This document shows, in pieces, positions 1 to 8,066 of a DNA stretch of 64,000 nucleotides; position 1 is the stretch's first letter; every line of letters starts with the position of its first letter. The notes under the pieces are model-generated. The model did not search any database and was not told the DNA's origin. It saw nothing but the letters and a program-made list of their open reading frames with translations. Both the position numbers and the translations under genes were made by a program. This DNA comes from Haemophilus parahaemolyticus (GTDB taxonomy: Bacteria > Pseudomonadota > Gammaproteobacteria > Enterobacterales > Pasteurellaceae), in the NCBI RefSeq assembly GCF_002015035.1, contig NZ_MUXY01000003.1:62001-126000 (forward strand), written 5' to 3'.

Positions 1-1
1 T

Positions 2-1078
2 GGCTATGCAATCAAATTGGCGGATTTAGATCAATTTTCTACTTTTACCATTGCAGGCAAAGCTTTCGCAGGTAAGCCGTTTGAGGGCGAAATCAAATCA
101 GGCGAGTGTGTGCGAATTATGACGGGTGCAATGCTGCCAACAGACTGCGATGCCGTGATTATGCAAGAAGAAACCGAACAAGCGGGCGAAAATCAGATTA
201 AATTTACCAACAGTATTAAGCTTGGGCAGAACATCCGCCGCGTGGGCGAAGATGTGGCTAAAGGTAGTCTTGTGCTTGCTAAAGGTAGTTTATTAAACGT
301 GGCGAGTTTACCGTTGTTGGCATCGCTTGGCATTGCGAAAGTAGAGGTATTTAAACGCACTAAAGTCGCCATTCTTTCTACAGGTGATGAATTAGTGAGT
401 GTGGGCAAACCACTTTCTACAGGGCAGATTTATGATACTAACCGTTTTGCGGTACGTTTAATGCTGGAGAAACTGAATTGCGAGATTTTAGATTTTGGCA
501 TTTTGCCAGACGATCCAACCATTTTCGAAGAAACTTTTGTTAAAGCACAACAAGCGGCAGATGTGTTAATTACCAGCGGTGGCGTTTCTGTTGGTGAAGC
601 GGATTTCACCAAAGATGTGCTGGAGAAATTAGGCAAAATCGCATTCTGGAAAATCGCAATAAAACCAGGTAAACCATTCGCTTTTGGTTTTTTGGGAGAG
701 AGTGAAAAACAAACGGTGTTCTTTGGTTTACCTGGCAACCCTGTTTCTGCATTGGTCACTTTCTACCAACTAGTCCAGCCAGCATTAGCAAGACTTTCAG
801 GCTTAAACGATGATTATCTTGCAAATTTAACGCCAAAAATGACCGCTTGTGCGGCAACTAATTTAAAAAAAGCAGCTGGTCGTCAAGATTTCCAACGTGG
901 TTTTTATTTCATCAACGAGCAAGGAGAATTGATGGTAAAACCAGTCGGGCAGCAAGGCTCGCATATTTTCAGTGCTTTCTATGAAAGTAACTGTTTTATC
1001 GTGCTAGAGGCTGAACGTGGTAATGTGCAAGCAGGAGAAAAAGTGACCATTCAGCCGTTTAATGGCTTACTGAGATAG
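2..1078 (+). CDS. moeA: Molybdopterin molybdenumtransferase MoeA, 5' end outside window
   Basis: MoeA inserts molybdate into adenylated molybdopterin, the last step of molybdenum cofactor synthesis, in the cytoplasm. The reading frame is open from base 2 and enters in the conserved GYA(V/I)xLAD segment, so about 60 N-terminal residues lie upstream of the window; the TTG at 17 is not a true start. Visible family motifs are RIMTGAMLP, the molybdate-site region STGDEL, SGGVSVGEADFTK, and KPGKPFAFG followed by GLPGNPVSA. The C-terminal domain IV (QQGSHIFSAFYESNCFIVL) is complete. moeB follows after 6 bases, the usual moeAB operon. Identity is clear from similarity to E. coli MoeA along the whole visible length. 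Confidence 0.96.
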   Translation, partial: GYAIKLADLDQFSTFTIAGKAFAGKPFEGEIKSGECVRIMTGAMLPTDCDAVIMQEETEQAGENQIKFTNSIKLGQNIRRVGEDVAKGSLVLAKGSLLNVASLPLLASLGIAKVEVFKRTKVAILSTGDELVSVGKPLSTGQIYDTNRFAVRLMLEKLNCEILDFGILPDDPTIFEETFVKAQQAADVLITSGGVSVGEADFTKDVLEKLGKIAFWKIAIKPGKPFAFGFLGESEKQTVFFGLPGNPVSALVTFYQLVQPALARLSGLNDDYLANLTPKMTACAATNLKKAAGRQDFQRGFYFINEQGELMVKPVGQQGSHIFSAFYESNCFIVLEAERGNVQAGEKVTIQPFNGLLR

Positions 1079-1084
1079 TTAAAA

Positions 1085-1840
1085 ATGGAATTAACCGATC
1101 ACGAAATGTTGCGTTACAACCGTCAAATTAGCTTGAAAGCAGTAGATTTTGACGGGCAAGAAAAGCTCAAAGAGAGCCGCGTGTTAATTGTCGGTGCGGG
1201 TGGGTTAGGCTGTTCTGCAAGTCAATATTTGGCAAGTGCTGGAGTGGGTAAAATCATTCTGGTGGATTTTGACACTATCTCGCTTTCTAATTTGCAACGC
1301 CAAATTCTTTATACAGATGCCGATATAGGTAAACCTAAAGCGGAAGTAGCAAAGGTTCGTTTGCAAGCAATTAATCCGAATATTGAAGTGCAAGCAGTCG
1401 TGAAAAAATGTGATGATGCAGAATTTGCCGAACTCATTAGGCAAGTAGATGTGGTGGTGGATTGTACCGATAATATTGATGTGCGAAACCAGCTCAACTT
1501 GCAATGTTTCGAGCAAAAGCGACCGCTTATTTCAGGTTCAGCAATCCGTTTTGAAGGGCAAATTTCCGTTTTTACCTATGCTGAAAATGAAGCGTGCTAC
1601 CAGTGTTTAAGCCAGCTTTTTGGAAGTGATACGTTAAGCTGTGTAGAAGCGGGTGTTATTTCCCCCATTGTAGGCGTGATTGGCAGTTTACAGGCATTGG
1701 AAGCTATCAAAGTCCTACTCAATATTGGTAAAACTTTAACAGGAAAATTGTTAATTATTGATGGTTTACATTTTTCTGTGCAAGAAATGAATTTGCCGAA
1801 AATGGCGAGTTGTTCTGTTTGCAGTGTATCGCACGAGTAA
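1085..1840 (+). CDS. moeB: Molybdopterin-synthase adenylyltransferase MoeB
   Basis: MoeB adenylates the C-terminal glycine of MoaD so that sulphur can be loaded for molybdopterin synthesis. The 251-residue protein has the E1-like ThiF fold: RYNRQI near the N-terminus, the nucleotide-binding loop VGAGGLGC around residues 37-44, the SNLQRQILY segment, and DCTDNIDVR. Two CxxC pairs (CYQC near residue 172 and CSVC near the C-terminus) supply the structural zinc ligands of the family. Length matches E. coli MoeB. It lies directly behind moeA and is presumably cotranscribed with it. ThiF or HesA relatives are possible alternatives, but the position next to moeA settles it. Confidence 0.95.
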   Translation: MELTDHEMLRYNRQISLKAVDFDGQEKLKESRVLIVGAGGLGCSASQYLASAGVGKIILVDFDTISLSNLQRQILYTDADIGKPKAEVAKVRLQAINPNIEVQAVVKKCDDAEFAELIRQVDVVVDCTDNIDVRNQLNLQCFEQKRPLISGSAIRFEGQISVFTYAENEACYQCLSQLFGSDTLSCVEAGVISPIVGVIGSLQALEAIKVLLNIGKTLTGKLLIIDGLHFSVQEMNLPKMASCSVCSVSHE

Positions 1841-1893
1841 GATGCATAAATAAGGCTAATATGACTTATAATTTTATTTGTGAAATAATCAGT

Positions 1894-1922
1894 TTGACAG
1901 CTAAAACGCTTTAGCCTAAAAT
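1894..1922 (+). promoter_or_regulatory. Sigma-70 promoter of tRNA-Asn
   Basis: TTGACA (1894-1899) and TAAAAT (1917-1922) are separated by exactly 17 bases, a near-consensus housekeeping promoter. The predicted start near 1929 leaves a short leader before the mature tRNA at 1937. Confidence 0.8.
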
Positions 1923-1936
1923 ACTAACCGTTTTAT

Positions 1937-2012
1937 TCCTCCTTAGTTCAGTCGGTAGAACGGTGGACTGTTAATCCATATGTCGCAGGTTCGAGTCCCG
2001 CAGGAGGAGCCA
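1937..2012 (+). tRNA. tRNA-Asn (anticodon GTT), CCA encoded
   Basis: A 76-base cloverleaf can be folded by hand. The acceptor stem TCCTCCT/AGGAGGA is perfect, the D stem is GTTC/GAAC, the anticodon loop CTGTTAA carries GTT at positions 34-36, and the T loop is TTCGAGT. The 3' GCCA is encoded. The T stem GCAGG/CCCGC has one A-C mismatch (positions 51 and 63), unlike E. coli tRNA-Asn, where all five pairs form. Confidence 0.97.
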
Positions 2013-2106
2013 ACTAATTTCCTTTAGTTTTACTTTTGTTCTTGTTTTATTTGTCTCCTTTTGTAAAACAGTAATTCTTACCTCCAGAATTAGAACAAAA
2101 GATTTG

Positions 2107-2138
2107 CCCTATAGCCCTTTTGCTATAGGGTTATTTTT
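2107..2138 (+). terminator. Rho-independent terminator
   Basis: A 9-bp perfect stem CCCTATAGC/GCTATAGGG with a 6-base loop is followed by TTATTTTTT on the plus strand. It probably ends the tRNA-Asn transcript. It also faces the 3' end of the opposing DUF1919 gene. Confidence 0.8.
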
Positions 2139-2160
2139 TATCTTAAAACAAGTACTATTA

Positions 2161-2808
2161 TTACTCTAAATTACACTCCAATTGATCTTTCTTTACATTT
2201 GAAAACCACGTTACATAATCAAATTGGTCGTAATATTTCCGCCCGTTCCAGCCTGAAAATTCAAATAAATTACCAACTTGTCCTCTTTTCTCAAAACCTT
2301 TGATGTAAAAACTAGATTTGATTTCAGGGTAAGGCTTATGTGTAAACACTACTTTATGTTTAAATGGCAGTTGGTCAAAATCTTGTAAATCTTGCTCGGT
2401 GCAATTATCGCGATCTGTCATCATAATAAACAGATTATCTAAATTTAGTCTTTTGAGACGCTCTTCCCATTTTGCTTTCGCTTCTTGCTCACTGTGATAA
2501 TGCATAAAATGTAGCGTAATATCACTTAATTTTCCTACTGGATAAGGCTTATCAGTCGTTATAAAACCTAGCTCCATCTGATTATAAGCGGTGAAATTTT
2601 GCAGATATTTTACAAAGTCAGCTGGCTCAAGATAGAGATTAACAAAAGGAGAGCGGAATCGTTCGCCTAAATCGTGCAGAATAAACGCACCATTGCAATT
2701 ACTGGCAATCACAGACATTTCGTGATTGGTCAAACGCTGTTGATTTTTCTGGTCAATTGATTTTCGCATCTGGCGATTAAACCAATTTCTAAATTTAGTA
2801 AATAACAA
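2161..2808 (-). CDS. DUF1919 family protein, likely surface-glycan related
   Basis: The predicted cytoplasmic protein of 215 residues matches the DUF1919 pattern: IASNCNGAFILHDLGERFRSP near the N-terminus, then LYLEPADFVKYLQN, FMHYHSEQEAKAKWEER and FIMMTDRDNCTEQDL. Members of this family often sit in exopolysaccharide or capsule clusters, and no reaction is established. Here it stands alone between a tRNA and a solute-binding protein gene. The frame is open nine codons further upstream, but I prefer the TTG at 2806-2808 because GAGGA lies 7 bases before it; a later ATG (MRKSIDQ) is another possibility. Function unknown. Confidence 0.7.
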   Translation of the reverse strand: MLFTKFRNWFNRQMRKSIDQKNQQRLTNHEMSVIASNCNGAFILHDLGERFRSPFVNLYLEPADFVKYLQNFTAYNQMELGFITTDKPYPVGKLSDITLHFMHYHSEQEAKAKWEERLKRLNLDNLFIMMTDRDNCTEQDLQDFDQLPFKHKVVFTHKPYPEIKSSFYIKGFEKRGQVGNLFEFSGWNGRKYYDQFDYVTWFSNVKKDQLECNLE

Positions 2809-2831
2809 AATACTTTCCTCTTTCCAAAAAT

Positions 2832-2862
2832 ACAAAAGAACAGCAATTTATGGTTGCTGTTC
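2832..2862 (-). terminator. Terminator of the solute-binding protein gene
   Basis: The inverted repeat GAACAGCAA (2838-2846) / TTGCTGTTC (2854-2862) has a 7-base loop and, read on the minus strand, is followed by TTTTG. It lies just past the stop codon at 2890, so it ends that transcript before the DUF1919 gene. Confidence 0.75.
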
Positions 2863-2889
2863 TCTATGACAAAAAGTTTAAAGTGAAGT

Positions 2890-3846
2890 TTAGAATGTTT
2901 CTTTCGCTTCTTTTAATAATGCTTCTGGAATAGTAATACCATAGGCTTTTGCGGTTTGCGTATTTACAGAAAGCTCCATTTTGCTCACTTCATGTGTTGG
3001 AATTAAACCTGCTTTTTCGCCTTTTAACACTCGAGCCGCCACTTTACCTGTTTCCACGCCAATATCATATTGATTTACCGCATAAGCCGCTAATGCCCCA
3101 CGTTTTACCGTGTCACGGTCAGCTGCAATCACAGGCACTTTAATTTCTAATGCAGCTTTGTGCAATGCTTCATAAGCAGAAACCACTGCATTATCTTCAG
3201 AGATATAAATTGCTTGCACTTTACCCGCTAAACTGCGTGCTGCTGTGCCAATATCTGCACTACGTTGTACGGCAACAGGCACTACTTTGATATTTGCTTT
3301 CGCAGCTTCAGCCTGCAATTCTTTTAATACAATCGCTGAGTTTACTTCACCTGCACTAAACACATAGCCAACCGCTTTAAGCTCTGGTACAAATTTATGG
3401 ATCAACTCCAATTGCGGTTCAATCACTTTATGGTCTGAAACACCTGTTACATTCGTGCCTGTTGGCTCCCAAGATTTGACTAACTTAGCGGCTACGGGAT
3501 CAGTTACCGCAGAATAAACCACAGGAATAGTTTTAGTTGCTGCGACAACAGGTTGAGCTGATGGGGTTGAAATTGGAATGATGATCTCTGCTTTATCGCC
3601 TACAAATTTACGGGCAATTTGAGCCGCTGTTGCAGTGCTGCCTTGAGCAGATTGATAGTCGATTTTAATCGTTTTACCATCTTCAAAACCTTGATTTGCG
3701 AGCTCATCGACAATCCCTTTACGAATAGTATCTAACGCAGGATGCTCAACAATGGCAGTAATTGCCACCTTCGGCAGTTCTTGAGCAATTGCATTGAGTG
3801 AAAACGCAACTAAAGCAGAAATAATTAAGGTTTTATAAGATTTCAT
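2890..3846 (-). CDS. ABC transporter substrate-binding protein, TrpX-like
   Basis: This periplasmic solute-binding protein of 318 residues belongs to the ABC_sub_bind (PF04392) family, which includes the streptococcal tryptophan-binding protein TrpX. A signal peptide ends near residue 22 (SLNAIA|QELP). Typical segments are VAITAIVEHPALDTIRKGI, PVVYSAVTDPVAAKLV, TGVSDHKVIEPQLELI and ADRDTVKRGALAAYAVNQYDIG. No permease or ATPase gene is adjacent, so its membrane partners must be encoded elsewhere. A TrpR-like operator lies just after its promoter, which fits an aromatic amino-acid ligand; the ligand itself is inference. An AGAGGA ribosome-binding site precedes the ATG. Confidence 0.85.
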   Translation of the reverse strand: MKSYKTLIISALVAFSLNAIAQELPKVAITAIVEHPALDTIRKGIVDELANQGFEDGKTIKIDYQSAQGSTATAAQIARKFVGDKAEIIIPISTPSAQPVVAATKTIPVVYSAVTDPVAAKLVKSWEPTGTNVTGVSDHKVIEPQLELIHKFVPELKAVGYVFSAGEVNSAIVLKELQAEAAKANIKVVPVAVQRSADIGTAARSLAGKVQAIYISEDNAVVSAYEALHKAALEIKVPVIAADRDTVKRGALAAYAVNQYDIGVETGKVAARVLKGEKAGLIPTHEVSKMELSVNTQTAKAYGITIPEALLKEAKETF

Positions 3847-3883
3847 AACATCATCCTCTTTAAAATCAAATTTAACTTCAACT

Positions 3884-3901
3884 GAACTATTAAACTAGTA
3901 C
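3884..3901 (-). promoter_or_regulatory. Candidate TrpR operator
   Basis: The plus-strand sequence GAACTATTAAACTAGTAC matches the E. coli trp operator core GAACTAGTTAACTAGTAC at 16 of 18 positions, including one intact ACTAGT half-site. It begins about 10 bases downstream of the -10 of the minus-strand promoter, a position that would block initiation when bound. Confidence 0.7.
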
Positions 3902-3911
3902 ATTTAAATTA

Positions 3912-3940
3912 AAGATACTCTACCTTTTAAAGAATGTAAA
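3912..3940 (-). promoter_or_regulatory. Sigma-70 promoter of the TrpX-like gene
   Basis: On the minus strand TTTACA (3935-3940) and TATCTT (3912-3917) are separated by 17 bases. The TrpR-like site follows immediately downstream. Neither hexamer is consensus, so this is a good but unproven promoter. Confidence 0.6.
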
Positions 3941-4075
3941 GCAAAATTATTCAATATGGTACTCTAGGTGGATATTCTATCTAGTTATATCAAATAGTTT
4001 TTTGTCTCTACAAATTTAATCAAAATGGCGTATGCTTAATCCAACTTTAACCTAATTCAAAATAAGGAATTTTCC

Positions 4076-5026
4076 ATGACAATTTATACAGACAACTCAT
4101 ACACCATTGGTAACACCCCTCTTGTTCGCTTAAAACATTTCGGCAATAACGGTAATTTGGTCGTAAAAGTAGAATCACGTAATCCAAGCTTTAGCGTGAA
4201 ATGCCGTATTGGTGCGAATATGGTATGGCAAGCGGAGAAAGATGGTATTTTAACCAAAGGCAAAGAGATTGTAGATGCAACTAGCGGTAACACAGGGATT
4301 GCACTTGCTTATGTAGCAGCTGCTCGCGGTTATAAAATTACTTTAACAATGCCTGAAACAATGAGTCTTGAGCGTAAGCGTTTATTACGTGGTTTAGGCG
4401 TAAACCTTGTATTAACCGAAGGTGCAAAAGGGATGAAAGGTGCGATTGCAAAAGCTGAAGAAATCGTAGCAAGCGATCCAAATCATTACGTGATGTTAAA
4501 ACAGTTTGAAAATCCAGCAAACCCAGCGATTCACCAACAAACGACAGGCCCTGAAATTTGGAATGCGACTGAAGGTAAAGTGGATGTTATTGTGGCTGGC
4601 GTCGGAACAGGTGGTACAATTACAGGGATTTCTCGCCATATCAAACAAGATCAAGGTAAACAGATTATTTCTGTTGCTGTTGAGCCGAAAGAGAGTCCAG
4701 TAATTACGCAAACCTTAAATGGCGAAGAAGTGAAACCAGGTCCTCACAAAATTCAAGGTATCGGTGCAGGTTTTATTCCAAAAAATTTAGATTTAAGTTT
4801 AATTGATCGTGTAGAACAAGTTTCAAGTGATGAAGCTATTGCAACCGCTCGTCGATTGATGGCAGAAGAAGGTATTTTAGTGGGTATTTCATCAGGTGCT
4901 GCAGTAGCCGCTGCGAATCGCCTAGCACAACAACCTGAGTTTGCGGATAAGTTGATTGTAGCCATTTTACCATCAGCATCAGAGCGTTACTTAAGTACCG
5001 CATTATTTGAAGGTATTGAGATTTAA
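4076..5026 (+). CDS. cysK: Cysteine synthase A (O-acetylserine sulfhydrylase)
   Basis: CysK condenses O-acetylserine with sulphide to give cysteine, using pyridoxal phosphate. The 316-residue protein carries the PLP lysine K42 in [11 protein letters not shown], the substrate loop TSGNTG (about 69-74), the phosphate-binding GVGTGGT loop and the GISSGAA segment near the C-terminus. It follows E. coli CysK closely along its length and is clearly type A rather than CysM. The ATG has AAGGAA upstream. The gene stands alone, divergent from the TrpX-like gene, and is closed by a strong terminator. No CysB site was recognised by eye. Confidence 0.97.
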   Translation: MTIYTDNSYTIGNTPLVRLKHFGNNGNLVVKVESRNPSFSVKCRIGANMVWQAEKDGILTKGKEIVDATSGNTGIALAYVAAARGYKITLTMPETMSLERKRLLRGLGVNLVLTEGAKGMKGAIAKAEEIVASDPNHYVMLKQFENPANPAIHQQTTGPEIWNATEGKVDVIVAGVGTGGTITGISRHIKQDQGKQIISVAVEPKESPVITQTLNGEEVKPGPHKIQGIGAGFIPKNLDLSLIDRVEQVSSDEAIATARRLMAEEGILVGISSGAAVAAANRLAQQPEFADKLIVAILPSASERYLSTALFEGIEI

Positions 5027-5044
5027 TTTATTGTAATATTTTAG

Positions 5045-5071
5045 AAGGCAAGGATAATCCTTGCCTTTTTC
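5045..5071 (+). terminator. Terminator of cysK
   Basis: AAGGCAAGG/CCTTGCCTT forms a 9-bp stem around ATAAT and is followed by a run of T. It begins 19 bases past the cysK stop and also separates cysK from the convergent putP. Confidence 0.9.
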
Positions 5072-5085
5072 TCGTCTTTACGTTT

Positions 5086-6600
5086 TTATTTCAATTCATC
5101 TAAATACGCTTTATTTGCTTTTTCAAAAGTTTCAGATGTTTTGGCATTTGGTGCTGGTGTAATGAGAGAAATCACGACAATCATCAGTGTTGCAAGTAAG
5201 AAACCAGGGATCATAGAATACATTTCTGGCAGTTCAAATAAAGCGGTTAAATCTTTCCAGAAATACACAATTAATGCACCTGTGAGCATTCCGGCCATTG
5301 CGCCTAAACCATTCATTCGTTTCCAGAATAACGAAAGCAAGACGATAGGGCCAAATGCTGAGCCAAAGCCAGCCCACGCATCTTTTACTAATCCAAATAC
5401 TTGGCTGTTTGGATCTTTAGCGATGTAAATCGCAAGCACAGCAACAGCGAGCACCATTAAACGACTTAACCAAACGAGTTCTTTATCAGAGGCTTTTGGA
5501 CGAAGGATGCCTTTGTATAAATCTTCGGTAATTGCACTTGAGCAGATCAAAAGCTGAGCTGAAAGCGTGCTCATTACAGCGGCTAAAATGGCGGAAAGTA
5601 AGATGCCTGCAACCCAAGGATTGAATAATAATTTTGCAAGCTCAATGAAAATCTGTTCGTTGTTTTGGCTCACTATACTGGCTTTTTCTGGATATACGAA
5701 GAAATAAGCCATACCAAAATAGCCGATACCAATTGCACCTGCAAGGCAAATAATCATCCACGTCATACTAATACGACGAGCATTTTCGAGTGATTTAACA
5801 CCTTCTGCCGCCATAAAACGAACGACAATATGAGGCTGACCAAAATAACCTAATCCCCATGCCATTAAACTCGCTACACCTAGCAAGGTTGTGCCTGTAA
5901 ACATATCGTTGTAGTTGCGTTGAGTTATTGCTTCTGTGTACTCAATAGCGGTTTCCATTACCTCAAAACCACCAATATTTATTAGAACAAAAACGGGCGT
6001 AAGAATTAACGCAAAAAGCATTAATGTAGCTTGAATGGTATCCGTCCAACTTACCGCTAAAAAGCCACCGATAAAGGTATAAAGAATTGTAGCAACGGCA
6101 CCATACCAAATTGCATCCGCATAAGGAACACCAAATAGGTTTTCGAATACGCGAGCACCAGCCACAACCCCAGAAGCACAGTAGACTGCAAAGAAAAGTA
6201 AGAAAATCAGTGCAGATAAGATTTTAATGATGCGAGTTTTATCGCCAAAACGGTTGTGGAAATATTCTGGTAAAGTTAAAGCATCGCCAAAATATTCAGT
6301 TTGGGCACGTAAACGACCTGCAACCAATTTCCAGTTAAGATATGCCCCTAATGTTAAGCCAATTGCCAACCAGGCTTCAATTAAACCACCTGCATAAATT
6401 GCCCCTGGTAATCCCATCAATAACCAACCAGACATATCTGATGCCCCCGCAGAAAGTGCGGTAACAAAGCTACCTAAGCGACGGCCGCCTAAGATGTAAT
6501 CAGAAAGATTATTGGTAACACGATAGGCGGTAAAGCCAATAAAGATCATTCCTAACAAATAAATCAGAAAGGTAGTTACGGTTGGATCTAAGCCAAACAT
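5086..6600 (-). CDS. putP: Sodium/proline symporter PutP
   Basis: PutP imports proline with sodium across the inner membrane. The 504-residue protein has about 13 hydrophobic segments of the sodium:solute symporter family. GASDMSGWLLMGLPGAIYAGG (about residues 51-71) covers the sodium-site region, and SRLMVLAVAVLAIYIAKDPNSQVFGLVKDAWAGFG-type sequence occurs in the C-terminal half (checked in pieces). Length equals E. coli PutP (502). There is no putA beside it, so proline uptake for osmoprotection or biosynthesis is as likely as catabolism. The start ATG follows AAGAGGATGCAT. Confidence 0.95.
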   Translation of the reverse strand: MFGLDPTVTTFLIYLLGMIFIGFTAYRVTNNLSDYILGGRRLGSFVTALSAGASDMSGWLLMGLPGAIYAGGLIEAWLAIGLTLGAYLNWKLVAGRLRAQTEYFGDALTLPEYFHNRFGDKTRIIKILSALIFLLFFAVYCASGVVAGARVFENLFGVPYADAIWYGAVATILYTFIGGFLAVSWTDTIQATLMLFALILTPVFVLINIGGFEVMETAIEYTEAITQRNYNDMFTGTTLLGVASLMAWGLGYFGQPHIVVRFMAAEGVKSLENARRISMTWMIICLAGAIGIGYFGMAYFFVYPEKASIVSQNNEQIFIELAKLLFNPWVAGILLSAILAAVMSTLSAQLLICSSAITEDLYKGILRPKASDKELVWLSRLMVLAVAVLAIYIAKDPNSQVFGLVKDAWAGFGSAFGPIVLLSLFWKRMNGLGAMAGMLTGALIVYFWKDLTALFELPEMYSMIPGFLLATLMIVVISLITPAPNAKTSETFEKANKAYLDELK

Positions 6601-6630
6601 TATGCATCCTCTTAAAATTTTAAAGGAAAA

Positions 6631-6658
6631 AGATTACTGATTTTTAGTAAAATTTCAA
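6631..6658 (-). promoter_or_regulatory. Promoter of putP
   Basis: On the minus strand TTGAAA (6653-6658) and TAATCT (6631-6636) are separated by 16 bases, about 30 bases before the putP ATG. Confidence 0.5.
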
Positions 6659-6701
6659 CTTAAACCGCATAAAAAGGAAGATTTTTTTGATTTAATCGGG
6701 C

Positions 6702-7271
6702 TTATTCCGCAATAATTAAATGATGCAGTGGTTTATCCCAAGGTTCAAGCGGTAACTTTTCTACACACTGACAAGCGTGAGCCAGCCCTATGCGAGTAGT
6801 ATTCGGATTTTGTTCAAAAGTGCGATCGTAAAAACCACCGCCATAGCCAAGTCGCCCAAGCTGTTTATCACAACCAACAAGCGGTGTAACAATCATATCA
6901 ATTTGCGAAGTCGGGATCACATTTCTCACATCTAATTTCGGTTGTAACAAACCCCACGGATGTTTTTCTAACGGGGTGTCTGATTCAAAATGAGAGAAAA
7001 GCAAATTTCCCTTTGAAAAAGGATGAATAATTGGTAAGTAGCATTTTATGTCCCGTTTGCGTAACTCTTCAACTAATACAAGCGGTGAAATTTCGTGTTT
7101 AAATGGCAAATAAACGGCGATATGTTCAGCTTGCTGTTTTTCGATAATATCTAATGCAATAGGAACGAGATCGTGTGAGGCTTGTAACTGTTTTTCAGCC
7201 GATAAATGTGAGCGTTTTTCAAGAAGTTGTTTACGAAGAACTTGGCGGTCTGTTTGAATGGAAGATTGCAT
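6702..7271 (-). CDS. ygfA: 5-formyltetrahydrofolate cyclo-ligase
   Basis: The enzyme converts 5-formyl-THF to 5,10-methenyl-THF with ATP. The 189-residue protein shows LRKQLLEKRSHLS at the N-terminus, the central substrate region FKHEISP and the C-terminal GRLGYGGGFYDRTF motif. The open frame runs 66 bases further upstream, but that part is the 3' half of 6S RNA, so I take the ATG at 7269-7271 as start. Being read from the same strand directly after ssrS, it keeps the classical ssrS-ygfA arrangement and is probably transcribed by read-through from the 6S promoter. Confidence 0.93.
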   Translation of the reverse strand: MQSSIQTDRQVLRKQLLEKRSHLSAEKQLQASHDLVPIALDIIEKQQAEHIAVYLPFKHEISPLVLVEELRKRDIKCYLPIIHPFSKGNLLFSHFESDTPLEKHPWGLLQPKLDVRNVIPTSQIDMIVTPLVGCDKQLGRLGYGGGFYDRTFEQNPNTTRIGLAHACQCVEKLPLEPWDKPLHHLIIAE

Positions 7272-7283
7272 AGCAAATAGATG

Positions 7284-7464
7284 ATGAGGTGTCCGAAGTG
7301 CCGCTATCGGTAATAGTCCTTGAACCAGAAGGTTCAAGGGAGTCGAACGTATTTGTTTTTAGGCTTCTTACTTAAAGTAAGCATGCTCACCAACAACTGG
7401 ATGTCCAACTCAAAGTTTTAAATTATCGGCTCAGGGACGTAACCAACAACGCACACCCCAGACT
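7284..7464 (-). ncRNA. ssrS: 6S RNA (ssrS)
   Basis: 6S RNA binds sigma-70 RNA polymerase and down-regulates transcription in stationary phase. The minus strand contains the conserved core GTCCCTGAGCCGATAAT, GGTGAGCATGCTT, AAGAAGCCTAAAA and the CCTTGAACC/GGTTCAAGG hairpin, in the same order as in E. coli. The ends can pair (GGGGTGT at 7453-7459 with ACACCTC at 7286-7292), which sets a length near 180 bases. The 5' end is estimated from a TATTCT -10 box at 7469-7474. It lies between zapA and ygfA as in other gamma-proteobacteria. Confidence 0.93.
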
Positions 7465-7505
7465 GGTTAGAATATTAACGGAATTTTGCCTTTTTTCCTA
7501 GTCTT

Positions 7506-7527
7506 AAACGTAATTTATTTTACGTTT
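7506..7527 (-). other. Hairpin between zapA and 6S RNA
   Basis: The inverted repeat AAACGTAA/TTACGTTT has a 6-base loop and lies past the zapA stop. No clear T-run follows on the minus strand, so it may be a weak terminator or an RNA 3'-end stabiliser. Confidence 0.4.
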
Positions 7528-7555
7528 GCCTAGCTTTTAGGCGAGCATATAACAG

Positions 7556-7867
7556 TTATTCATCAACCGTAATTGATGCGGCTGGCTGAAGTTTATTCAA
7601 TGAACTATCTAGCTGCTGAATGCAGTTTTGTAACACATTTTTATTGTTTTCATTGCGTTGTTTTTCAAGCTCAAGTTCATAGTTTAAATTAAGTGCCACG
7701 ATTGCCAATACTTTTTCTAACTGAATAATGCCTGATTGTTCTTTTAGAACGCCTACACGTTCTTCCAAACGTTGAGCAGAGGCAAGTAAATTATCTTTCT
7801 GTTCTGGTGGACAATGTAATCGTAAAACTTGCCCAAAAATTTGTATCTCAATATTATTTGCCGACAT
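7556..7867 (-). CDS. zapA: Cell division protein ZapA
   Basis: ZapA binds and bundles FtsZ filaments at mid-cell. The 103-residue protein has the small N-terminal globular part (VEIQIFGQVLRLHCPPE-like) and a long C-terminal helix with coiled-coil character (LELEKQRNENNKNVLQ). Length and position upstream of ssrS-ygfA agree with E. coli ZapA. It is divergent from ygfB with a roughly 200-base gap that holds both promoters. Confidence 0.92.
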   Translation of the reverse strand: MSANNIEIQIFGQVLRLHCPPEQKDNLLASAQRLEERVGVLKEQSGIIQLEKVLAIVALNLNYELELEKQRNENNKNVLQNCIQQLDSSLNKLQPAASITVDE

Positions 7868-8066
7868 AACAAGCCGCCCTTATAAAGAATAAATTAGTTT
7901 ATTATGCCATTATTCAATTTAATCATAAATAGAAAAATCGCTAAATTCCATTCAACAATTTTAATTATTTATAGGTAAATCAGTATAATAGCCCGATTTT
8001 TATCCCTTATTTTATGTTTTTTTGCTATTATGCGAGCCTGATTGATCATCCTCTGATTTTATTAAT

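Noticed and set aside
17..19. TTG at 17 as the start of moeA
   Set aside because: The frame is open to the window edge and enters inside a conserved MoeA segment, so the gene is cut by the window boundary.
7272..7337. N-terminal extension of ygfA
   Set aside because: These bases are the 3' part of 6S RNA, and the extra residues have no counterpart in the enzyme family.
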